A stretch of DNA of 64,000 nucleotides. It comes from Teretinema zuelzerae. Its GTDB lineage: Bacteria; Spirochaetota; Spirochaetia; Treponematales; Treponemataceae. Location: contig NZ_JAINWA010000003.1 in the NCBI RefSeq assembly GCF_021021555.1, positions 186,001 to 250,000 on the forward strand. The letters run 5' to 3'. Positions 44,166 to 52,165 of the stretch are shown one piece after another. The stretch's first letter is position 1, and each line of letters starts with the position of its first letter. The notes below the pieces were generated by a model, which had not been told where the DNA came from, ran no database searches, and saw nothing but the letters and a program-made list of their open reading frames with translations. Made by a program: the position numbers and the translations under genes.

Positions 44166-44879
44166 TTATCTGGGAATCTCTTTTTTGAGGTTCTCGTAAT
44201 AGGTTTCCGGAATGACGGCGACTTTCGGTTCCTGAATCTTGTTCTCTGACCTCTTAGTTAAAGACTGCAACGCAGTCTGTAAAGCAACTATGGTTTTTTT
44301 ATCATCTTCTGAAAACTGATACGATTGGTTCTGCGCCCGAAGCAAGAGTCCTTCTAGTTCTTCGAATCCTGAGTCTTCGAAGGCTTTCGACCGGGCCTGC
44401 GCCTGTGCTTCGGGATAAGCCGGAAAAACGACGAAAGAAATTTCGATCAGTTTCACATCCTTGAGCGTTCTCAGGGCGGGTGTTACGGTGGTATCCCATT
44501 CATCGATGAGCGTATAAAAACCGAAAGAGATACTGGTTATATTCCCGGTTCTCACGTTCTCGTAAAGATCGTTTGCATAGGATGTATTTGCCAGTTCTAC
44601 TTCGAAATGGAGTCCATCAGATTCAGATCGAAGCTTAAGGGTCTCGTTCTTTACGCGGCCGAGAATTTTGCTCCGGTCATGATCGATGAGACATTTAACG
44701 TCCGCACCATCATTCAGAGTATGCGCGAATGCGCTTGGAGCGATTACCTCAAAGAAACCGCCCATATTTTCAGAACGCGAAAGATACGGAATCACACCCG
44801 TAAGAACTTTCGCAGCGCCTTCCTGTTCCCGGATTTCAATTTTCGCCTGGTATTCGCGCAGTTCATATCTCTTTGCCAT
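44166..44879 (-). CDS. Prohead protease (HK97/U35 type)
   Basis: 237 aa serine protease that matures the prohead. Signature residues: the histidine in CLIDHDRSKILGRV, the serine in ITSISFGFYT and the closing IEISFVVFPAYPEA. The start is put at ATG 44879, 9 nt after GGGAG; a GTG 6 nt upstream is too close to that site. Directly precedes the capsid gene, and the junction element lies upstream. Confidence 0.9.
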   Translation of the reverse strand: MAKRYELREYQAKIEIREQEGAAKVLTGVIPYLSRSENMGGFFEVIAPSAFAHTLNDGADVKCLIDHDRSKILGRVKNETLKLRSESDGLHFEVELANTSYANDLYENVRTGNITSISFGFYTLIDEWDTTVTPALRTLKDVKLIEISFVVFPAYPEAQAQARSKAFEDSGFEELEGLLLRAQNQSYQFSEDDKKTIVALQTALQSLTKRSENKIQEPKVAVIPETYYENLKKEIPR

Positions 44880-44899
44880 TATCACTAGCTCCCTTGTTA

Positions 44900-44913
44900 T
44901 ATAGTCAGATCAG
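44900..44913 (-). promoter_or_regulatory. Late junction element copy 4, before the protease gene
   Basis: On the minus strand CTGATCTGACTATA; its TGA is the portal stop codon. Followed by TAACAAGGGAGC and the protease start. A partly matching arm (TAGTGA) next to the start gives a weaker version of the hairpin seen at copy 3. Confidence 0.55.
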
Positions 44914-46190
44914 GATTTATCATCTCCGCTTTTATTATGCTTGGATTCTGCCGCCGACTTTTGAAGAGCAAGTTTTGACTGTGCGAGAACCGCCCGAACA
45001 TTATCATCCGTGAGCGGCATAATATTGACCGGTATAAAATGAACGTTACCAGCATATGCTTCATCCAAGGCCGGCATGTTTTCTTTCGCGCGGATTTCGT
45101 TAACAGAATAAATACCGCCCTCAATCGCGGCACGATAAGCTGTATATTTTGCCGACATTGAGACGGTCAGGATTGGATCGGTCGAAGTCTCAAAATAATA
45201 CCGCTCTTCTTCGTAAGGCGTGAGAAGTTGATTCAGGTATGTATCGATGAGCCTGATCCAGGGGGAAAGTGTGTACGAAAGGAAAAGCTGATTTGTTTTT
45301 TCAAGGTCTTCGGTTCCGGTCCCGGTTAAAAGTGGAAGCGGCAAATTGAAAACCTTAGCGATTTCTTTAACCTGCATTTCACGAGACTCATTCAACTGAG
45401 CGTCTCGGTTGCTTGATATATCCACTGGCGTTCCCTTCGTTTTTGGGAGCATTACGAGGGCCTTCCCTGCGTTAGCAGGTCCAGTGCCATGATTTGCATA
45501 GTACCGCCCGATGTTGTTCAAGGCGGTCGTTGTTTTATCTTCATCCTCCCCATATTGGTTAAGATACTCCGTTGTGTCGATTAACAGCCCTGTATTAATT
45601 CCGTTTCCGATTGAATTCTTTGCAAATTCGTCAAGGGTATTACCAACTTCAACGGCATATTTCGCCGCTTCCATAGGCGAGTGTCCGACAAGTCCATCGT
45701 AATGTAATGAGGGGATATGAAGGATTTGTTCAGCTGTATATTCAGTGCCGGCATATAAGAAAATCTTTCTTCCTGTTTTATCACGAGTGACGTTCACATA
45801 AACGGGATTGAGGAATCGTAATTCGATAATATTTCCTGAACCATCCTGAGCTTTAAAGATGAACGCATTTCCATTTTCAAGCAAATACCTGATCAGGCGG
45901 TATATAAAGGTGAAAACACTTTCTTCTCCGTTCGGCTTCCTTTTCAGTAACGTAAAAAGAGGATGCCAGGTTGCGCGGACACGGCTATCATCATTTTTTT
46001 TAAAATACAGAACAATCGGAAGCTTTGCGATTGTTCCGGCAATGAGATTTATAGCAGCCGAAACAGTTGGATTTGCAATATTTGAAGTATACAGCGAAGG
46101 GCTACCAAAATTTAAAAGCGGATAATAAAAATCTGTTTTACTACTACGGGTTTCCTTCGTTATGTTCCATCCGAATATTTTCATAGACAT
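44910..46190 (-). CDS. Portal protein (HK97 family)
   Basis: 426 aa. Forms the dodecameric DNA channel at one capsid vertex. Typical patterns are AINLIAGTIAKLPIVLYFKK, the HPLFTLLKRKPNGEESVFTFIYRLIRYLLENGNAFIF segment and SREMQVKEIAKVFNLPLPLLTG. No Shine-Dalgarno sequence precedes either ATG (46190 or 46184). Instead the junction element (TGATCTGACTATATG) runs straight into the first ATG. Confidence 0.9.
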   Translation of the reverse strand: MSMKIFGWNITKETRSSKTDFYYPLLNFGSPSLYTSNIANPTVSAAINLIAGTIAKLPIVLYFKKNDDSRVRATWHPLFTLLKRKPNGEESVFTFIYRLIRYLLENGNAFIFKAQDGSGNIIELRFLNPVYVNVTRDKTGRKIFLYAGTEYTAEQILHIPSLHYDGLVGHSPMEAAKYAVEVGNTLDEFAKNSIGNGINTGLLIDTTEYLNQYGEDEDKTTTALNNIGRYYANHGTGPANAGKALVMLPKTKGTPVDISSNRDAQLNESREMQVKEIAKVFNLPLPLLTGTGTEDLEKTNQLFLSYTLSPWIRLIDTYLNQLLTPYEEERYYFETSTDPILTVSMSAKYTAYRAAIEGGIYSVNEIRAKENMPALDEAYAGNVHFIPVNIMPLTDDNVRAVLAQSKLALQKSAAESKHNKSGDDKS

Positions 46191-46203
46191 ATAGTCAGAT
46201 CAG
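46190..46203 (-). promoter_or_regulatory. Late junction element copy 5, overlapping the portal start
   Basis: On the minus strand CTGATCTGACTATA then TGTCTATG. Its TGA is the stop codon of the terminase gene and its last A begins the portal ATG. No other ribosome binding signal is visible here. Confidence 0.6.
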
Positions 46204-47894
46204 AACATCAGCGAATCAAAATTGATAATGGTCTTTGCGCTCGTTTCTTCCGGCATATTTCCAGCGGCAAGGGAGACGGCCATCACGCTTGTAATTACTC
46301 CATCGATGCGGGATCCGGATGTTTTATCCTCGTTCACTTTCGTAAGTTTCAGTAGGTTTTTCGGCAACGTCTTGCATTGGGCGTTCGACATCATCCATTT
46401 GAAAACCGGATTATTGTCTAAATCTGTAATATTTCCCCTGGATATTTCTCTTTCAAAAAGCGAAATAGGACCGCTCATATTCAAGTGTGATTGCGAAAAC
46501 TTATGAACCAGGTCGGGATATAAGGCGGATATTTCTTGTGCTCGATACGGATCAACACCAATTGCGCGAAGATTGTATTTTTCTAAATCGTCGTTGATGT
46601 CTTCGTACAGGTTTTCCATGTCGATCATTTCACCATCACATGGTTTTATAAATCCTTTTTCAATCCAGTCAAATATATGTTTCGAATCTGATGCGAATCG
46701 CTGGGTTACGGTTGCATCTGGAATATAAAACTTATGTCGTAAAATAAATCGTCGAAGTACTGGGATAAACCAGCAAAGCGTATACGCGGTGAAGTCGTTT
46801 TTTATTGATAAGTCGATAGCGCCGAAGCATGGATATTCCGTTAAGTCCAGAGCTTTGCTTACTTCATCCGGCTCAGCTTTTTTTAACACTTCCGGAGTAA
46901 TCCATGAGTCGAACGATTTCAAGAAAATATTACAGTGTTTGGTCATAAACTCGGCCCGTTTGGATCCGGAGTTTTTTGCATCCTGTAGCTGAGAAAGTAA
47001 AAAAGACTCCTTTACGGAAACATTGAGATTTGGATTCGCCTTGATAAAACAGGTCGGGTCGTCCCATCGATCTTCTTTATCGTATTGATAGATGATCGTA
47101 AAAAAGCGTTCATCTTCCAAAGCGCCGGTTAAAATCTTTCTGGACTTTTCATACTCCTGGTAACCGGGGGATTCGAAGTTATAACCGGCGGTTGTTATTT
47201 GTACCAGTGCAGGATTACGCCGGGATCCCATTGAAGACTGAACGACATCAACAAGGTAAGAATCCCGCATCGCGGCCACTTCATCGGCAAGTCCATAAGA
47301 TATCGACATTCCATCTTGAAACTTTGATTCCTTCGAAAGGCAGAAGAACCGCCCGGCGCTCCCCTTGTTCTGGATTTCAGCTCGATAGACAGTAAGCAAT
47401 TCTTCAAGGTCAGAGTTTTTAGCAATTATTTGCTTGAGATTTCGGAGTATAATTTGAGCTTGTTCTCTGGTTGTGGCAAAACTACATACCTGGGCTCCTG
47501 GTTCGGTTAAAAGATTCTCAAGAGCAAATCCGGAAAAGAGAAAAGATTTTCCGTTTTTACGTGCTACCATGATGAAGGCCCGGAGAAATCTTCGGCTTGT
47601 CGGATCGATTTTCAATCTCCATCCGACGATATTTGCAATTATGAAACACTGCCAATCGGACAATACCAGGAACTTATTATTGAACTCGCCTTCAAACTGT
47701 TTTAATAGTTCCAGGAAAGCGATCATTTTATCCGCGCGACGCTCATCAAAATAATACGGATAGTCTGATTCCTTAGACCTTTCAAGATCAGAAAGGAATC
47801 GTTTAACGGACAAGTTGACCAATGAACAATGGGGAATTCTATTATCTATGATATCAGAACAATATGAATGATATCTTTTCTTCTTCTCAGTCAT
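46200..47894 (-). CDS. Terminase large subunit
   Basis: 564 aa DNA-packaging motor. N-terminal ATPase with Walker A-like VARKNGKSFLFSG and Walker B GLADEVAAM, coupling TTAG, then a nuclease domain with an aspartate cluster (FGAIDLSIKNDFTA, DPYRAQEISALY). The sequence is of the HK97/lambda-like Terminase_1 group. Overlaps the small subunit stop by 8 nt. Confidence 0.92.
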   Translation of the reverse strand: MTEKKKRYHSYCSDIIDNRIPHCSLVNLSVKRFLSDLERSKESDYPYYFDERRADKMIAFLELLKQFEGEFNNKFLVLSDWQCFIIANIVGWRLKIDPTSRRFLRAFIMVARKNGKSFLFSGFALENLLTEPGAQVCSFATTREQAQIILRNLKQIIAKNSDLEELLTVYRAEIQNKGSAGRFFCLSKESKFQDGMSISYGLADEVAAMRDSYLVDVVQSSMGSRRNPALVQITTAGYNFESPGYQEYEKSRKILTGALEDERFFTIIYQYDKEDRWDDPTCFIKANPNLNVSVKESFLLSQLQDAKNSGSKRAEFMTKHCNIFLKSFDSWITPEVLKKAEPDEVSKALDLTEYPCFGAIDLSIKNDFTAYTLCWFIPVLRRFILRHKFYIPDATVTQRFASDSKHIFDWIEKGFIKPCDGEMIDMENLYEDINDDLEKYNLRAIGVDPYRAQEISALYPDLVHKFSQSHLNMSGPISLFEREISRGNITDLDNNPVFKWMMSNAQCKTLPKNLLKLTKVNEDKTSGSRIDGVITSVMAVSLAAGNMPEETSAKTIINFDSLMF

Positions 47895-48348
47895 TCTTCA
47901 ACGCTTCAAGCAACGGATTCTTTTTTTCAACTTTTTTCTTATTCATCAAATCAGACACCTTCGTCCTCTCTGAGGGTACAGCACCGAACTGCTTGATGAT
48001 CTGATTAAATGTTTTCACACCTGTGGAATAAAGAGTGGAAAGACGTTTGTAAATTTCAGATGTAACGGGCGTTTCCTTCAGAACCGTATACACTCGTTGA
48101 TTTTCCGCATAGACATTAAACGCCTCATAGAGAGAAGTTAAGTCCATTACCGTCAGGACTCCGTTCTTCTTCAAAAAACCTGCGACTCTTTTGAACTCTG
48201 CAGCAGTAACTTTGTCATAAGATTTCGGGATAGAAATGACGATCTTGTCAGATGCGGTTCCTTGAACCTCTGTACGTTTCCCTTGCCGGGAAGGCCGGTA
48301 ATTTCCAGTTTCTTTCAATTCCTGAATGGTCTTCCTTGGTGGTGCCAA
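47887..48348 (-). CDS. Terminase small subunit (P27-like)
   Basis: 153 aa from TTG at 48348, preceded by GGGGGAG. The opening PPRKTIQELKETGNYRPSR is typical of P27-family small terminases, which bind the packaging start site. The rest is helical. Ends in a basic tail (KKKVEKKNPLLEALKND). Confidence 0.8.
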   Translation of the reverse strand: MAPPRKTIQELKETGNYRPSRQGKRTEVQGTASDKIVISIPKSYDKVTAAEFKRVAGFLKKNGVLTVMDLTSLYEAFNVYAENQRVYTVLKETPVTSEIYKRLSTLYSTGVKTFNQIIKQFGAVPSERTKVSDLMNKKKVEKKNPLLEALKND

Positions 48349-48467
48349 TTTTCTCCCCCTTCTAAAAATCGAGCCATTAACACGTTAGCGTACATTCTAC
48401 GTCAGGGCTGTGGTACATATTTTTATCCACCTCATTTTCCCTTGACCCCCTATCCGGTTATCTTTTT
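48349..48467. other. Intergenic stretch between HNH and terminase genes, candidate cos region
   Basis: No gene. It contains short inverted words (GTACATTCTACGTC with GTGGTACAT). HNH nucleases next to terminase are usual in cos-type HK97-like phages, so the packaging site may lie here; no cohesive-end sequence can be named. Confidence 0.3.
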
Positions 48468-48794
48468 TCATTTTCGTTTCGCTCCGTAATATTTTGCATG
48501 ACACTTTTTTCCAATTGCGATCAAGGTATCAGGATTTAGTGGATCAGAATAATCCTTATGGTGCACCTCTGAGGACGGTTCCTTCCCACACTCTTCACAG
48601 ATCAAGCGTGAGCTGAGTATATTCCTTGACAGGCGGCGCCAAGCTGCGCTTCGGTAAAACGCTTCCCTCTTTCCTTTGTAGTTTTTTTCCAGGTGTGCTA
48701 ACTGGAGTTTTGTTTCGTTCTCTTCTACCTGAAGATGCTCTGGGCAATAGATTCCCGATTCGGTTAACTTCTTGCATATTCTGCAGATTCCCAT
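48468..48794 (-). CDS. HNH endonuclease of the packaging module
   Basis: 108 aa. Zinc-ribbon N-terminus (CRICKK...YCPEH) and HNH core: FYRSAAWRRLSRNIL, CEECGKEP, VHHKDYSDPLNPDTLIAIGKKCHAKYY. HNH proteins beside terminase are needed for DNA cleavage at packaging in HK97-type phages. The start is taken at ATG 48794 (GGGGAAGG upstream). The preceding sigma-like frame overlaps it by about 200 nt. Confidence 0.85.
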   Translation of the reverse strand: MGICRICKKLTESGIYCPEHLQVEENETKLQLAHLEKNYKGKREAFYRSAAWRRLSRNILSSRLICEECGKEPSSEVHHKDYSDPLNPDTLIAIGKKCHAKYYGAKRK

Positions 48795-49140
48795 AACTAT
48801 TACCTTCCCCAAGTTCATCAATTATCGATTCGTAGCTAATATCAAAATCTTTCTTTCTCCGGTATAATGCAAAATGTTTCACCCGATAAAAGAGCATTGT
48901 CGTAATTGACTTCCGAACGATCTGCCCTTTGATAAAACAGTTCTCCCATAAAGACGTAGTTGCATCATTGGCGACATCATCATGATCGCGAATATTTGGA
49001 AGCTTCCGTTGTATTGATCGTGAGAATCTTTTCGCATTATCAATACAAACGATAAACCATTCTTGCGATAGGTCTGCATCTTGAAGATCATGCCTCATCA
49101 GAATGGTTAACGCTTTTAAATATTCGTCTGTCGCGTTCAT
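48595..49140 (-). CDS. Sigma-70 region 2-like protein, candidate late regulator
   Basis: 181 codons. Residues about 25-100 resemble sigma region 2 of ECF-type factors: NIRDHDDVANDATTSLWENC followed by ITTMLFYRVKHFALYRRKK. It stands just before the packaging genes, where phage late regulators are often encoded. No region 4 is recognisable: the last about 65 codons overlap the HNH gene in another frame and look unconstrained. The gene may therefore end naturally as a short regulator or be truncated. It starts by ATGA overlap with the small gene upstream. Confidence 0.45.
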   Translation of the reverse strand: MNATDEYLKALTILMRHDLQDADLSQEWFIVCIDNAKRFSRSIQRKLPNIRDHDDVANDATTSLWENCFIKGQIVRKSITTMLFYRVKHFALYRRKKDFDISYESIIDELGEGNSYGNLQNMQEVNRIGNLLPRASSGRRERNKTPVSTPGKKLQRKEGSVLPKRSLAPPVKEYTQLTLDL

Positions 49141-49268
49141 CCGAAAACTATATTAATAGTCCACTTAGCGACTTTAAAAAGCACTCCAATCAATCCCATA
49201 AAGACGATTGATGAAAGGAGTACTTTTATTGCGAATGAATATTGTGCTTGAAATTTTTGTTCGTCCAT
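49137..49268 (-). CDS. Small 43-aa membrane protein
   Basis: MDEQKFQAQYSFAIKVLLSS opens it, then a clear transmembrane helix (VLLSSIVFMGLIGVLFKVA) and a short tail ending INIVFG. The stop overlaps the next gene's start as ATGA, which supports translation. No strong Shine-Dalgarno sequence. One-helix proteins near phage late control can be holin-like or superinfection factors; nothing decides here. Confidence 0.55.
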   Translation of the reverse strand: MDEQKFQAQYSFAIKVLLSSIVFMGLIGVLFKVAKWTINIVFG

Positions 49269-49331
49269 AATTGATCCAGACGAACAGAAGGGAAGTAATT
49301 AGTAGCGGTGGATAAGACTATGGTATCACGT

Positions 49332-49484
49332 TTATTTTTCTTTTTCAAGTTTTATAATTGCCTTGTCATAACGCGTAATTAGCTCAGCAGGAACATCTAT
49401 TCCATGTTTATCCAATGTTGAGAGCATATCCCTTCCGCAGATAAGAAGCTCCTTAACCTCATTCAAAAAATTGATATCATTCAT
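49332..49484 (-). CDS. Small phage protein, 50 aa
   Basis: Begins MNDINFLNEVKELLICGRDM after AAAGGAGAAGGT, an excellent ribosome binding site; a longer frame to 49517 starts before that site and is not favoured. Acidic and helical, no recognised motif. Confidence 0.55.
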   Translation of the reverse strand: MNDINFLNEVKELLICGRDMLSTLDKHGIDVPAELITRYDKAIIKLEKEK

Positions 49485-49556
49485 ACCTTCTCCTTTTAAC
49501 ATTTGGTTCACCTGCAATCCGTAGGATTGTCAGGTGTAACCAGTTGTTAGAAACTC

Positions 49557-49937
49557 TTACTTGACTTCGATAGTCGGAACGATAACAGACGGCTTGAAAA
49601 TAACCTTGTAGCCTTTCACTGAAACATCATTCGGCCTCAACGCTTCAGAAAAATACGTCACGTTGTCCGAAAGACCAAGATAGTGCTTGAGGTATTGGCC
49701 GTCTTCGGTTTTTACCGTTACGACGAGATCACCATCGGTATCGACCGTGACCGCGAGATTGCCTTCGATGGTGAGAATATACTCGCCGGTTATGCCGTTA
49801 TAGAAAACGACACGGCGATATACCTGAAAGTTCTGCTCGGCGGTTTCAAGATTAGCCCGCGCGACTGAAGCATCCGAGCATCCGGTGAATACTGCCACCA
49901 GAAAAACAGCCATGATTGCGATAATTGCTTTCTTCAT
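49557..49937 (-). CDS. Phage lipoprotein, beta-sandwich type
   Basis: 126 aa with signal peptide and lipobox (AIIAIMAVFLVAVFTGC). The mature part contains RRVVFYNGITGEYILTIEGNLAV and LGLSDNVTYFSEALRP, a pattern I recall from many unrelated temperate phages. Its function is not settled; surface lipoproteins of prophages often block superinfection. Start at 49937 with GGAGAAG upstream. Lies between hairpin-rich spacers, alone in its transcription neighbourhood, so it may be expressed in the lysogen. Confidence 0.65.
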   Translation of the reverse strand: MKKAIIAIMAVFLVAVFTGCSDASVARANLETAEQNFQVYRRVVFYNGITGEYILTIEGNLAVTVDTDGDLVVTVKTEDGQYLKHYLGLSDNVTYFSEALRPNDVSVKGYKVIFKPSVIVPTIEVK

Positions 49938-49972
49938 ATTCTTCTCCTTTTCTTCCCGCAAATTATCCGTGT

Positions 49973-50066
49973 AGTGGCCGAAGGCCGGTACACGGTTGTT
50001 TGTCGTTCTAACATTGAGTTGAGCCGCGAGCTATTCGCGAGTCGGCTCGAACTTGTTGTTCGACGC
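49973..50066. repeat. Two adjacent strong stem-loops, one attC-like
   Basis: First: CCGTGTA...TACACGG enclosing GGCCGAAGGCC. Second, about 50007-50066: GAGCCG...CGGCTC with an inner CGCGA/TCGCG stem. On the minus strand AGTT-C-GAGCCG pairs with CGGCTC-AACT leaving one unpaired C, and GTCGAAC and GTTAGAAC stand outside. The overlap with the 3' end of the 85-aa gene and the single extrahelical base recall an integron attC site, but the outer core sites are imperfect. Confidence 0.4.
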
Positions 50067-50288
50067 CGCCCGAAAATAAATCGTGCATTCCATCTTGTAT
50101 GTAGTAATTTTATTGAGAGATTCCAGTGCAAGTTTTGCACGGTTCAACGATGTGTACTTCTTTGCATCTTCAATGGAGCTACAGGTACAAGGGAAAATAT
50201 CTCCTTGGTGTGAATATTTCTTGCCTATATAATATCCGTAATCACTACCTCCTTTGCTTATGTCATAAAGATGTAAAACATATTCCAC
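50031..50288 (-). CDS. Small phage protein, 85 aa
   Basis: Starts at GTG 50288 after AAAGGAG. Sequence MEYVLHLYDISKGGSDYGYY; contains a repeated-basic helical centre (YTSLNRAKLALESLNK). No known motif. Flanked on both sides by stem-loops, with GTTCGAC/GTCGAAC words in opposite orientation at the flanks. Confidence 0.55.
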   Translation of the reverse strand: MEYVLHLYDISKGGSDYGYYIGKKYSHQGDIFPCTCSSIEDAKKYTSLNRAKLALESLNKITTYKMECTIYFRAASNNKFEPTRE

Positions 50289-50305
50289 TGGTTACTCCTT
50301 TCGGG

Positions 50306-50364
50306 CGGTTTAGTTGACCGTCCGCATGACGCAGTTATGCGGCGCGTCAATCCGTCGAACTAAA
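50306..50364. repeat. Nested stem-loop between replication genes and the small genes
   Basis: TTTAGTTGAC (50309-50318) pairs with GTCGAACTAAA (50354-50364) with one bulge; CCGCAT (50322-50327) pairs with ATGCGG (50337-50342) inside. No T-run follows on the minus strand, so an RNA-processing or protein site is as likely as a terminator. Confidence 0.5.
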
Positions 50365-50387
50365 TCTATGCTGGTCAGCATAAAATC

Positions 50388-50918
50388 TTACCTTGAGTCA
50401 GCCCCGGAAAAACCTATTTTCTTGAAGCGACAACTATTCGGATAGACGGTCTTCATTACGGCATCAGCGTCCTTCCTCGCCTCCCTCTCTCCCAGGGACA
50501 CGATTTTTCGCAGGACATCATCCGCGGTGAATCGCTTCGCCTTCCCGGCCTTGAAATCCTCCCACCAGCGGGCATGCTCTTCAACGTCATCAGCGACGTC
50601 ATACCCGCAAACGGAACAGGTATATTTCGTGCCGGATAGTACCGTCTTGCATACAGGGCATGACCTGGTGTTGACCCGCGCCCCGGAGCGAAGACGCAAG
50701 GTTCGCTTCTGGCTCAGGTTCTTTACGACAGATACGACGGATAGAACGTCCGGCGCTCCATAGCTGGCCGGACGAGTCCGAATAATTTCATCGCTAATCG
50801 CCTCAAGCTCTGAATCGTCATATCGGCGGAGTTCCTTCAAAACGTGTTCGCTTACGGCCGGGATGGACCACGGCCCGAAATACTCCTGGAGCGCCTGTAA
50901 CGCTTCAAACGCTGTCAT
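50388..50918 (-). CDS. Zinc-ribbon phage replication-module protein
   Basis: 176 aa. Helical N-terminus (AFEALQALQEYFGPWSIPAVSEHVLKELRRY) and a C4 zinc ribbon at about 87-107 (CPVCKTVLSGTKYTCSVCG). Follows the initiator gene by ATGA overlap. The position suggests a replication accessory role such as helicase loading, but no AAA+ motif is present, so this is only positional. Confidence 0.55.
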   Translation of the reverse strand: MTAFEALQALQEYFGPWSIPAVSEHVLKELRRYDDSELEAISDEIIRTRPASYGAPDVLSVVSVVKNLSQKRTLRLRSGARVNTRSCPVCKTVLSGTKYTCSVCGYDVADDVEEHARWWEDFKAGKAKRFTADDVLRKIVSLGEREARKDADAVMKTVYPNSCRFKKIGFSGADSR

Positions 50919-52165
50919 GTTCTACCTCCCTGCAGCGCCGCTTCTTCCTCGGCGATAATCTTGGCTTCCATGGCCTTAAAATCCTCTTCGGTCAAATACT
51001 TCCCGGCAGGCCTTTTCCCCCGGGAAGCCCCGGAACTGTCCCCGGCTTCTGCCGCGACCGTAACTGCTTCAAGCTCGAGAATTTCCGCAAAATGCCGGCA
51101 GAAGTTCCGGAAGTTCCAGTACGGCTTTTTCTGTTCCTCAGGCGCTTTTCTGGTGTGCTCAGCGGTCAAATACCAGGCATGGCGCCAAAGCGTAAAATGC
51201 TTCTCCACGGCTCGGGATATTGTTTCCTCGGATGCCCCGGAAAGCAGTTCCGGGAACTGCCAGATTAAGCTTTTAGCATCGGCTACGTCAGATGCGGCGG
51301 GATTCTGGATCCGGCAGGTTCTGGACTGGAACTCTTTGTACCAGCGGAATACGAGGCGCTTCCCAACCTGGTTAACGGCCTGTAGTTCTGTTTCGTTGGG
51401 GTTCCAGTTCCAGTGCCGGGAGGGAGGTGCCTCCGGATCGTCGGAATCGATGTGCAGTTCGTGCGGAGAGAGAGACATTTCCTTTTTCGTTTCAAGCATT
51501 TCATTCTTCGCTTCAAGCATTTGTTGCCCAGCACCGGTGTACCGGTCTACCGCACCCCCTGAAAACAGGGGTACCGGCGAACCGGTATAGCGGTCGTCAG
51601 GAGTACCGGCTTCCCGCTGTAGCTGTTCTTCGGTGTATCTGGCCAGTGGTACACCGGCATTCTCTCCGTCCCGTTCAGGACCATCGAAAAAGATATCCTC
51701 TGCGGTGAGCACCGCCTCTTCTGCTCCGCCTGTTTCCGGGGCTACAGGGGCCGGATCAGGGAAAGGAACCTCTACGGAATCATCCGGGCGTGAGAGAGCG
51801 GATGAAGGAATAAAGCAAATTCGAATATACGCCGGCCCCATTTTCCCGTTAATGCGGTCCTGTACGTACTTTATCAGGCCTTTTCGGTGCAAAAATGTCT
51901 TTGCGCGCCGGATAGCTTCCTTCCCGAGAGGAAGGGCGTTCGAAAGGTATACGTCATTTGCCCATACCTGATTTGTCTCCTGCAGCCGTGCGGTATAGAT
52001 CAGGTGCTGGTACACCATATTCGCGATTAAACCATCTTTCCCGTGTGCCAGGAACATGCTGTAAAGCCCCACCGAAATAGGAATAATGTCGTATGATTTT
52101 TCAACGCTGATCTGCTCCACCCGCTCCCGGAGGGCCTGTTTATCGTCAACAACGGTTATGGTCAT
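50915..52165 (-). CDS. Phage replication initiator-like protein (winged-helix N-terminus)
   Basis: 416 aa. Residues about 25-125 look like a replisome-organiser winged helix (NAL PLGKEAIRRAKTFLHRKGLIKYVQDR). The middle (about 150-240) is low-complexity with repeated DRYTG. The C-terminal part (about 265-380) is helical and aromatic, resembling DnaB/DnaD-type domains. The low-complexity middle coincides with DNA iterons, as in lambda O where the origin lies inside the gene. ATGA overlaps on both sides. Confidence 0.65.
   Translation of the reverse strand: MTITVVDDKQALRERVEQISVEKSYDIIPISVGLYSMFLAHGKDGLIANMVYQHLIYTARLQETNQVWANDVYLSNALPLGKEAIRRAKTFLHRKGLIKYVQDRINGKMGPAYIRICFIPSSALSRPDDSVEVPFPDPAPVAPETGGAEEAVLTAEDIFFDGPERDGENAGVPLARYTEEQLQREAGTPDDRYTGSPVPLFSGGAVDRYTGAGQQMLEAKNEMLETKKEMSLSPHELHIDSDDPEAPPSRHWNWNPNETELQAVNQVGKRLVFRWYKEFQSRTCRIQNPAASDVADAKSLIWQFPELLSGASEETISRAVEKHFTLWRHAWYLTAEHTRKAPEEQKKPYWNFRNFCRHFAEILELEAVTVAAEAGDSSGASRGKRPAGKYLTEEDFKAMEAKIIAEEEAALQGGRT
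51470..51658. other. Candidate phage replication origin: iterons plus AT-rich tract
   Basis: On the minus strand the word CCGGTAC/TGYACC recurs five times within 51531-51658 (for example GCCGGTACTCCTG, GCCGGTACCCCTG, ACCGGTACACCGGT), with a hairpin CCCCTG-AAAA-CAGGGG in the array. A purine- and AT-rich tract with two copies of ATGCTTGAA follows at 51470-51530. This is the lambda ori order: iterons, then AT-rich DNA, inside the initiator gene. Confidence 0.5.

Noticed and set aside
49934-50140. 68-codon minus-strand frame over the stem-loop spacer
   Set aside because: Covers two hairpins and overlaps the 85-aa gene in another frame; arginine-rich chance frame without a ribosome binding site.
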